NCBI RefSeq assembly: GCF_006385875.1
Contig: NZ_VFSU01000026.1
Coordinates: 104,501-168,500 of the forward strand
Direction: 5' to 3'
DNA length: 64,000 bases
From: Sandaracinobacter neustonicus
GTDB lineage: Bacteria > Pseudomonadota > Alphaproteobacteria > Sphingomonadales > Sphingomonadaceae
Shown piece after piece: positions 46,596 through 52,321 of this stretch. The first letter of the stretch is position 1. Each line of letters opens with the position of its first letter. The notes beneath the pieces were generated by a model that was given only the letters and a program-made list of their open reading frames with translations, was not told the DNA's origin and ran no database searches. Position numbers and translations under genes: made by a program.

Positions 46596-46657
46596 GGGTG
46601 CAGGGAAATCATTTCCCTGCTGGGTTCCAAGGGCAAAGCCCTTGGCCGCCGGAGGCA
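46596..46657 (-). repeat. Two-hairpin repeat A, copy 8
   Basis: Minus-strand copy, 43 bases after the dienelactone hydrolase stop. Box, stem AAGGGC-TTT-GCCCTT, second stem GCAGGGAAA-TGA-TTTCCCTGC. Confidence 0.9.
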
Positions 46658-46700
46658 AGAAAGCGCCGCCCCAACGCAGCAAGCGCAACACCCCGCCCGC

Positions 46701-47570
46701 CTACAAATGCGTCCCGAACCATCCCAGCGTTTCGGCCCATGCGATCCGCGCCGAGGCGTCGTGGAAGCTGGGGCGGTAATCGGCGAGGAAGCCATGGTCT
46801 GCTTCGGCGAAGCGGATGATTTTGCTGCTGCTGTTCGCGGCTTTCAGCGCGGCCTGCATTTTCTCGACGTCGGCGATGGGGATGCCTTTATCGAGGTCAC
46901 CATAGAGGCCCAGCACCGGGGCGTTCAGTTGCGCGGCGATATCGATAGGGTGTTTCGGCTGCAAATCCGTGGGCTGCCCCACCAGCCGCCCATACCATGC
47001 GACCCCGGCCCTCAGCCCCGGATTGTGCGCGGCATACAGCCATGTGATTCGCCCGCCCCAGCAGAAGCCCGTCACCCCCAGCCGCTTGGCATTGCCGCCA
47101 TCCTTGCCCGCGAAGGCCGCTGCCGCGTCCAGATCGGCCATCACCTGCGCGTCCGGCACTTTGGAGACGATGGTTTTGAACAGCGTCTGGATATCGGGGG
47201 CCGTCGTCGGATCGCCCTCGCGTTGATACAGGTCTGGCGCGATGGCGTAATAACCTGCGGCGGCGAAGCGGCGGGTGATATCCTTGATCCATTCGTGCAG
47301 GCCGAAAATCTCCTGCACCACCAGCACCACGGGGGCGTTGGCCTTGCCCTTTGGCTTGGCGCGATAGGCGTTCATGGTGAAGCCGTTCGCGGCCTTGAAC
47401 GTCAGCATCCCGGCGTCCAGCCCGTCTGTGGGCGTGACGATGGCGTCCGCGCGCACCGGCTGCGCCGCCAGCGCATAGCCCAGCGCCGCCGCGCCGCCGC
47501 CCAGCGCCGCGCGGCGGCTGACGCCGCTCATCCGCACCCAGTTCTCGGTTTCGGGCAGGCGATCCGTCAT
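46701..47570 (-). CDS. Dienelactone hydrolase family protein, Tat-exported
   Basis: A 289-residue alpha/beta hydrolase with Cys nucleophile: GVTGFCWGGRITWLYAAHN, acid LYGDLDKGIP and catalytic His in EADHGFLADYR. This is the dienelactone hydrolase pattern. The N-terminus has SRRAALGGGAAALGYALAAQPVRADA, a Tat-type signal, so it acts in the periplasm, unlike the cytosolic enzymes of chlorocatechol degradation. The ATG at 47570 follows GGAGAA; an in-frame upstream start at 47609 lacks a ribosome-binding site. Confidence 0.87.
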   Translation of the reverse strand: MTDRLPETENWVRMSGVSRRAALGGGAAALGYALAAQPVRADAIVTPTDGLDAGMLTFKAANGFTMNAYRAKPKGKANAPVVLVVQEIFGLHEWIKDITRRFAAAGYYAIAPDLYQREGDPTTAPDIQTLFKTIVSKVPDAQVMADLDAAAAFAGKDGGNAKRLGVTGFCWGGRITWLYAAHNPGLRAGVAWYGRLVGQPTDLQPKHPIDIAAQLNAPVLGLYGDLDKGIPIADVEKMQAALKAANSSSKIIRFAEADHGFLADYRPSFHDASARIAWAETLGWFGTHL

Positions 47571-47607
47571 GGCTTTCTCCCTTTGGACTCTGTGGTTACC
47601 ATGCAGC

Positions 47608-48402
47608 ATGCTCCTGATCCTTGGACAAGGCTATTCCGGCACATTCATCGCGCGTGCGGCCCATGCCGCCGGGCAACAGGTGCTGGGCGTGCGGCGGCAA
47701 GGCGGCGAAGGGCTGATCGCCTTCGACGATCCGGCGCTGCCAGATGCCATTGCGTCGGCCAGCCACATCCTCTCCTCCATCCCGCCGGACAGCTCCGGCG
47801 CGGACCCGGTGCTGACCCGCTTTCACGGCCTGCTGGCGCATCATGGCGGCTGGCTCGCCTATCTGTCGTCCACCGGCGTTTATGGCGATGCGGGCGGGGC
47901 GTGGGTGGATGAAGCCACCCCCATCGGCAGCGGGCGGCGCGAGGCGCGCACCGAAGCAGACCTCGGCTGGCAGGCGCTGGGGGCCACCATCTTCCGCCTG
48001 CCCGGCATCTATGGCCCCGGCCGCAGCGCGCTGGATCAGGTGCGGGCGGGCACCGCCCGCCGGATCGACCGCCCCGGCCACCGCTTCAGCCGCATCCATG
48101 TCGCGGATATCGCAGGCGCAGTGCTGGCAGCAATGCAGCAACGCGCGCAGGGCATCTTCAACATCACAGACGATCTGCCCGCCGAACCGCGCCATGTCAC
48201 CGAATTCGCCTGCCGTCTGCTGGGCGCGCCACTGCCGCCGCTGCTGCCGCTGGACGACGCCACGCTGCCGCCGATGGCCCGCGCCTTCTGGACAGAACGG
48301 CGCTGCGTTTCAGGCCGTAAACTGGCGCGCGAAACCGGCTATCGCCTGCGCCACCCGGACTATAAGGCAGGGCTGTTGGCGATCCTGAAGGGTATAGAAT
48401 GA
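47608..48402 (+). CDS. NAD(P)-binding epimerase/dehydratase-like protein
   Basis: A 264-residue Rossmann-fold protein of the extended SDR type with the nucleotide motif ILGQGYSGTFIARAA directly at the N-terminus and LSSTGVYGDAGGAWVDE where the catalytic Ser/Tyr usually lie. The rest, including FNITDDLPAEPRHV, matches the YeeZ-like group of SDR proteins of unknown substrate. The ATG at 47608 starts at the Rossmann strand. It overlaps the EVE-domain gene by ATGA. Confidence 0.82.
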   Translation: MLLILGQGYSGTFIARAAHAAGQQVLGVRRQGGEGLIAFDDPALPDAIASASHILSSIPPDSSGADPVLTRFHGLLAHHGGWLAYLSSTGVYGDAGGAWVDEATPIGSGRREARTEADLGWQALGATIFRLPGIYGPGRSALDQVRAGTARRIDRPGHRFSRIHVADIAGAVLAAMQQRAQGIFNITDDLPAEPRHVTEFACRLLGAPLPPLLPLDDATLPPMARAFWTERRCVSGRKLARETGYRLRHPDYKAGLLAILKGIE

Positions 48403-48806
48403 CAAACCGCTGGCTGCTGAAATCCGAACCCGACGTCTACAGCTACGACGATCTGGTGAAAGATGGCGAAACCCTGTGGACCGGCGTCCGCAACAACACA
48501 GCCGCCCTCAACATGAAGAAAATGCAGGTCGGCGACGAAGGCTTCTTCTACCACTCCAACATCGGCAAGGAAGTGGTCGCCATCTGCCGAATCTCCAAAC
48601 TCGCCGCCCCGGACCCAACCGACGAAACCGGCCGCTGGGTCGCCGTGACCATCGAACCCGTGCGCAAACTCCCCCGCCCCGTCACGCTGGCCGAAATGAA
48701 AGCCGAACCCAAGCTGGAAGGCTTCGAACTCATCCGCCAGTCCCGCCTGAGCGTGGTGCCAGTGCGCGATGCGGAATGGGCGCAGATTCTGGCGATGGCG
48801 GGCTGA
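48399..48806 (+). CDS. EVE-domain protein
   Basis: A 135-residue single-domain protein: WLLKSEPDVYSYDDL at the N-terminus, WTGVRNNTAALNMKKMQVGDEGFFYHSN and GRWVAVTIEPV are diagnostic of the EVE (PUA-like) fold. EVE domains bind modified bases in DNA or RNA; the chromosomal stand-alone form is common in proteobacteria. It overlaps the epimerase-like gene by four bases and is followed 29 bases later by repeat A copy 9. Confidence 0.92.
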   Translation: MTNRWLLKSEPDVYSYDDLVKDGETLWTGVRNNTAALNMKKMQVGDEGFFYHSNIGKEVVAICRISKLAAPDPTDETGRWVAVTIEPVRKLPRPVTLAEMKAEPKLEGFELIRQSRLSVVPVRDAEWAQILAMAG

Positions 48807-48835
48807 TCGGGGATCTTTCGTTCCAAGGTTCCTTT

Positions 48836-48894
48836 GCCTCCGGCGGGCAGGGCCTCGCCCTGCACCCAGCAGGGAAATGATTTCCCTGCACCCT
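48836..48894 (+). repeat. Two-hairpin repeat A, copy 9
   Basis: Box GCCTCCGGCGG, stem CAGGGC-CTC-GCCCTG, second stem GCAGGGAAA-TGA-TTTCCCTGC. It follows the EVE gene in the same direction. Confidence 0.92.
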
Positions 48895-49026
48895 CTATGT
48901 TGGAGAATTGCCGGTTAGCTTTGGGGAAGCAAGGCGGTTTGATTGCTTGCGGCGCTTGGCGCCAACATAGCGGCCGTTCCTTGTGACGACCAACGCCATC
49001 GAAACTTGCCGTTCATTCACAGGTAA

Positions 49027-49326
49027 TTCGGCGGTCACGATCGACCATCTTTTGAGGACGATCTTCTACATGCAGGCAGGCCGTCCGAGCTCGACTATAC
49101 CGACAATGCGGTAGCGAGTGCGGACGCAGCCCGGCTGATCCGCCGCATCGTCGAGAGTGCATCCAATGCGCGCGGCGAAGCTGCGGCGGAATTCCTGCTC
49201 GCTATGGCGATGCGCAGGTTGCGCCTCGCGCAGCGGGATATCCCGAATGTTTTGCACAACCTGCCGAAACAGACACCGATCGTCGATCAACTCGCTGAAA
49301 TCTGTCGTGATCGCCTACTGACGTAG
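49027..49326 (+). pseudogene. 5'-truncated gene remnant
   Basis: An open frame of 99 codons, ending in a TAG at 49324, with protein-like composition, including ELDYTDNAVASADAARLIRRIVE and AEFLLAMAMRRLRLAQRDIPNVLHNL, but no start codon until codon 59 (ATG GCG ATG). A stop codon lies directly before it and repeat DNA further upstream. It looks like the C-terminal part of a gene whose front was lost by insertion. No family recognised. An untruncated small protein using an internal ATG is possible. Confidence 0.45.
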
Positions 49327-49451
49327 GAGGCTTCGCTCGACGGTCAGCCGCTCTCTTGGCAACCGACTGCGGAGCCTGCCGGAGGCGATGACACGCCTGA
49401 TCATCATAATGGCCAACAGCCGCGGCTCAGCCCTGAAACAAGGATATGATA

Positions 49452-49634
49452 TTATTCCTCCCAAAGGTGCAGAGAAGTTAGAGGAAAGACGCCGGTTTCA
49501 AGCTTCGTTTTCTCGAACCACTGACACCACGCCGCCGACTCAGGCCTGCCAGAACGAGTGCCAATTTGATCAATAGTCATGATTGGTCCGCCCGATTTGA
49601 GTTGGACAGTGTCCCCTGGTTTGAAATCAGTCAT
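49452..49634 (-). CDS. DUF2158/YodC-family small protein
   Basis: A 60-residue protein matching the YodC/DUF2158 pattern: FKPGDTVQLKSGGPIMTI at the front, WCQWFEKTKLETGVFPLTSL at the end. Such proteins are SH3-like and of unknown function. AGGAG lies five bases before the ATG. It is the last gene of a three-gene operon of small proteins that runs away from an XRE regulator. Confidence 0.85.
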   Translation of the reverse strand: MTDFKPGDTVQLKSGGPIMTIDQIGTRSGRPESAAWCQWFEKTKLETGVFPLTSLHLWEE

Positions 49635-49664
49635 TTTTTCTCCTATTCTATTGATTAACGAGCC

Positions 49665-49922
49665 TTAGTTTATCGTGTATTCTTGCCACGCAATTGCGCG
49701 AAGTGGCACGGAAGACATGAACCGTGCTATATCATGACGGCCATAATAGGTCGGCCGACCCCACCGATCCTGCGCCATCAGAACGACTGGCACGCCGAAC
49801 GCTGGTGCGAAATTGAGGATGGTATCTGCCGCCAGGCTGCTGTTCCGCACCACGTGCGGTTTGACGATTACGACCGCAAAGGTTTGGCCTTGCTCACGGA
49901 TCACCGCTCCCTGAACACGCAT
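49665..49922 (-). CDS. Hypothetical protein, small-protein operon
   Basis: An 85-residue cytosolic protein with an alpha/beta look: QTFAVVIVKPHVVRN, FGVPVVLMAQDRWGRPTYYGRHDIARFM. It resembles uncharacterised proteins seen near DUF2158 genes, a recollection I cannot check here. GAGGAG lies eight bases before the ATG. Spacing to the neighbours is 30 and 52 bases. Confidence 0.75.
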   Translation of the reverse strand: MRVQGAVIREQGQTFAVVIVKPHVVRNSSLAADTILNFAPAFGVPVVLMAQDRWGRPTYYGRHDIARFMSSVPLRAIAWQEYTIN

Positions 49923-49974
49923 AGTCTCTTCTCCTCGCCCGGTGGCAGAAGAGCGGGGCTCACCCGGCTCTTCG

Positions 49975-50112
49975 TTACTTCTTGCGATTGGGCCGTTGCG
50001 TCAGCGCAGAAGCTGCCGCCGTCTTGGCTGCCGGGCTCGACTTGGGGTTGCTGAGAACCTTCGCCGCTGCCGACGCCGCCTTTGCGCTAGTCACTTCCTT
50101 GTTGCCTGCCAT
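49975..50112 (-). CDS. Ala/Lys-rich 45-residue protein
   Basis: First gene of the small-protein operon, too short to stand out by length. The 45 residues are Ala, Lys and Ser rich: GNKEVTSAKAASAAAKVLSNPKSS and ALTQRPNRKK at the end. The basic, low-complexity make-up suggests nucleic-acid contact but nothing specific. The frame is clean from ATG at 50112 to TAA at 49975, and a strong sigma-70-type promoter lies 54 bases upstream, which supports expression. Confidence 0.65.
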   Translation of the reverse strand: MAGNKEVTSAKAASAAAKVLSNPKSSPAAKTAAASALTQRPNRKK

Positions 50113-50165
50113 TTCAATCGCCCTTTCCGGGACCAGCCGATCGGGAATCGATGGGCCGTGCGCGC

Positions 50166-50195
50166 ATTATCCGCAACGCGCGCTTGATATGTCAA
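50166..50195 (-). promoter_or_regulatory. Promoter of the small-protein operon
   Basis: On the minus strand TTGACA (50195-50190), an 18-base spacer and GATAAT (50171-50166): a near-consensus sigma-70 promoter. The -35 box lies inside the inverted repeat at 50182-50197. Confidence 0.7.
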
Positions 50196-50215
50196 GCAAT
50201 ATCAAGCACGCTTGC
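50182..50215. promoter_or_regulatory. Candidate XRE operator cluster
   Basis: GCTTGA-TATG-TCAAGC (50182-50197) is a perfect inverted repeat. A third TCAAGC (50202-50207) and GCTTGC (50210-50215) follow, the latter pair forming CAAGCACGCTTG. The cluster overlaps the -35 box of the divergent operon and ends at the -35 box of the XRE gene, so one bound protein could repress both. Confidence 0.6.
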
Positions 50216-50241
50216 GATACCAAGCAGAGAAATGCTAGAAT
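50212..50241 (+). promoter_or_regulatory. Promoter of the XRE-immA genes
   Basis: TTGCGA (50212-50217), an 18-base spacer and TAGAAT (50236-50241). If real, transcription starts near 50248 and the protein must start after it, at GTG 50274. Confidence 0.5.
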
Positions 50242-50273
50242 TTCTCTATGATCACTTCCGTCTTGGATTGACC

Positions 50274-50642
50274 GTGCCTGACAGCAAAAAGCAGGCTTTG
50301 ACGCTCGGCGGCTATTTAGCTGCAGTGCGATCCGATCGGGGACTCTCTCTGCGGCAGGTTGAGGAGATGACCCGAAAAGAGGTTTCCAACGCCTATCTTA
50401 GTCAGCTTGAGAATGACAAAGTAAAACAGCCCTCACCGAACGTACTACATTCATTGTCGTCGACGTATGAAATTGACTACATTGGCCTCATGGAACGCGC
50501 TGGGTATTTGACACCACAACAATCGGCGGCAGCGCCCAAACGTCATGGAAGAGTCGCGACCTTTGCTGAAATCGATTTGACTTCTGACGAGGAAGCTGAA
50601 TTACTTCGGTTTCTTAAATTTATGAGAAGCGAAAAGAAATAA
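50274..50642 (+). CDS. XRE-family transcriptional regulator
   Basis: A 122-residue repressor-like protein. The HTH domain lies at residues 6-75: LTLGGYLAAVRSDRGLSLRQVEEMTRKEVSNAYLSQLENDKVKQPSPNVL. The C-terminal 45 residues are charged. I prefer the GTG at 50274 because the ATG at 50232 lies inside the predicted promoter. It is followed after three bases by an ImmA-type protease gene, the layout in which the protease cleaves the repressor. Confidence 0.85.
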   Translation: MPDSKKQALTLGGYLAAVRSDRGLSLRQVEEMTRKEVSNAYLSQLENDKVKQPSPNVLHSLSSTYEIDYIGLMERAGYLTPQQSAAAPKRHGRVATFAEIDLTSDEEAELLRFLKFMRSEKK

Positions 50643-50645
50643 GAA

Positions 50646-51536
50646 TTGCGTAGAGACGACAGCTCGTTGAGTCATGCCGAGCGGGCATTCGTCGAGAGTC
50701 GCGCAAAGATTCTACTTGAGCGCGCCGACGCTTGGGGCGTTGTACCCGTCCCAATTGACGATCTACTTGCCGCCGCTAAGCTCAGAGTTGCGCCCACCAG
50801 CATGTTCGACCCGCGCGCCATTGCAGCATATGCCGTGGCTCAGGGTAAAAAGGCGGCGGATGTCGTCAAGCGTGCGTTGGGGAAGGTACTTGGCATCCTC
50901 GATGCATATGAGGAGGTCATCCATATCGACGATTCCGTGCTGGAAACTCGTCAGCGCTTTCTGAAGTTGCACGAAACCGGCCATTTTGAACTGCCGCATC
51001 AACGCAAAATTTTCCGGTTTTTCGAGGACAGTGAGGAAGAACTGAACCCTTCGATCGTCGATAAGTTCGAACGAGAGGCAAACAATTTCGCAAGATATGC
51101 AATCTTCAACGGCAATGCATATGCCGAGCGCGCTGCCGATTTTCCCTTGGCCTTTTCTTCTGTCAAAAAGATGAAAAGCGTCTTTAATGTGTCTCTCTAC
51201 GCTGGGTTGCGAGAATATGCGCGTACGCACCGGCACGTCTGCATTGCGATGGCAGTGGAGAAGCCTGCCCTATGCCCACAAAACGGCTGGAGCGCCGAAA
51301 TCCGCCGGGTCGAAACGTCGCTCGAATTCGAGCGGCAATTTGGGCGACCGCAGCTTTCCGTTATCACGACCAATCACCCATTCTGGCGTCTAGTGCCGTT
51401 TGGAAAAGCAACCAAGCCCACGAAGGTGTGGCTCACCAACCTCAATGGCGAACAGCAAGAGTTTGTCGGAGAGGCGCTAGACACGACATACAATATCCTA
51501 ATTTTCGCCTGTCCCACTGCTCTGTTCAAAAGCTAA
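50646..51536 (+). CDS. ImmA/IrrE-type metallo-endopeptidase
   Basis: A 296-residue zinc protease: HETGHFELPH gives the HExxH motif at residues 109-113, and FEREANNFA about 30 residues later holds the third ligand. ImmA proteins cleave XRE repressors in mobile elements; IrrE of Deinococcus controls the radiation response. It starts with TTG three bases after the XRE stop, so the pair is co-transcribed. The C-terminal 80 residues are variable. Confidence 0.88.
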   Translation: MRRDDSSLSHAERAFVESRAKILLERADAWGVVPVPIDDLLAAAKLRVAPTSMFDPRAIAAYAVAQGKKAADVVKRALGKVLGILDAYEEVIHIDDSVLETRQRFLKLHETGHFELPHQRKIFRFFEDSEEELNPSIVDKFEREANNFARYAIFNGNAYAERAADFPLAFSSVKKMKSVFNVSLYAGLREYARTHRHVCIAMAVEKPALCPQNGWSAEIRRVETSLEFERQFGRPQLSVITTNHPFWRLVPFGKATKPTKVWLTNLNGEQQEFVGEALDTTYNILIFACPTALFKS

Positions 51537-51753
51537 TTTCAGCGGAAATCTTTAGCTATGCTGAGATCGCCGCAATCCTAAATGAACGGCAGTTTGCCGC
51601 TAATGTCGATTATAGCCGGACATTCGGGACCGTCCAAAAGAAGCCAACCTTCGAGCATGACGGCCCACCCCAAATCCACCCAAAAACAGACAAGCGCCGC
51701 AGGCGATCATTCCCCCACCTGCCCGCAGCATGACGATAAAGCCCAAATTTCGA
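51537..51753. other. Spacer after immA-like gene, no gene recognised
   Basis: 217 bases. An in-frame stretch with SYAEIAAILNERQF hints at a resolvase tail but is too short to use. It ends with a piece of the GCGCCGCAGGC repeat core. Confidence 0.4.
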
Positions 51754-51810
51754 GGGTGCAGGGACATCATGTCCCTGCCGGGTCCGGGCAGAGCCCGGCC
51801 GCCGGAGGCA
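51754..51810 (-). repeat. Two-hairpin repeat A, copy 10
   Basis: Minus-strand copy four bases after the YbaN-family stop. Stems CCGGGC-TCT-GCCCGG and GCAGGGACA-TGA-TGTCCCTGC. It faces copy 9 across the accessory block. Confidence 0.92.
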
Positions 51811-51814
51811 AACT

Positions 51815-52321
51815 TCACGAAGGTCGGCTCAAAATCCACGCCGCGCACAGGGTCATCGCCGCTGCCACCCCGGCTGCCAACGCAAACCCCGGTTTTGCGG
51901 AGAGCAGGAACAGCGCATAGCCCAGCGTGATTCCGCCTGCGGCGAACGCCTTGCCCCGGCGGGAGATTGCGCCGCGATCCCGCCAGTCTCGCACGGCGGG
52001 GCCGAAGCGGGGGTGCGCCAAAATCCGCGCCTCCAGCTTGGGGGAGGAGCGGGCGAAGCAGCCTGCTGCGAGGATCAGGAAGATGGTGGTGGGCATCAGC
52101 GGCAGGATTGCGCCGATGATGCCCAGCCCCACGAAGCCGAACCCTGCCGCCAGCCACAGCGGCCGCGCCGCGCCGGGGGCGCGAGGCTGGTCAACGCCGG
52201 GCTGGCGCGGCGGTTCCGGCTGAGCCGGATCGGGCAGGGGTGGCTCTGCCGTCAGTGGCTGTGCTGCCCGGCGTTGGTCCAGCCTGTTGCGCCGGATTCG
52301 CCATGGGCACCCACCCACCAA
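51815..52321 (-). CDS. YbaN-family (DUF454) membrane protein
   Basis: A small inner-membrane protein with LWLAAGFGFVGLGIIGAILPLMPTTIFLILAAGCFARSSPKLEARILAHPRFGPAVRDW, the YbaN signature, and two more hydrophobic segments near the C-terminus. The start is uncertain. The conserved core begins near 52180, no ATG, GTG or TTG lies just before it, and the first usable ones are ATG 52321 and GTG 52318, inside the coding tail of the amidohydrolase gene. The overlap with the broken gene at 52252 may reflect that tail. Confidence 0.75.
   Translation of the reverse strand: MVGGCPWRIRRNRLDQRRAAQPLTAEPPLPDPAQPEPPRQPGVDQPRAPGAARPLWLAAGFGFVGLGIIGAILPLMPTTIFLILAAGCFARSSPKLEARILAHPRFGPAVRDWRDRGAISRRGKAFAAGGITLGYALFLLSAKPGFALAAGVAAAMTLCAAWILSRPS

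Noticed and set aside
51530-51640. Possible serine-recombinase tail (SYAEIAAILNERQF)
   Set aside because: About 30 codons only, no catalytic domain, no start; the similarity is to a generic helix-turn-helix pattern.
29560-51810. CRISPR array formed by the repeats
   Set aside because: The copies are kilobases apart, in both orientations, without regular spacers, and no cas genes are present.
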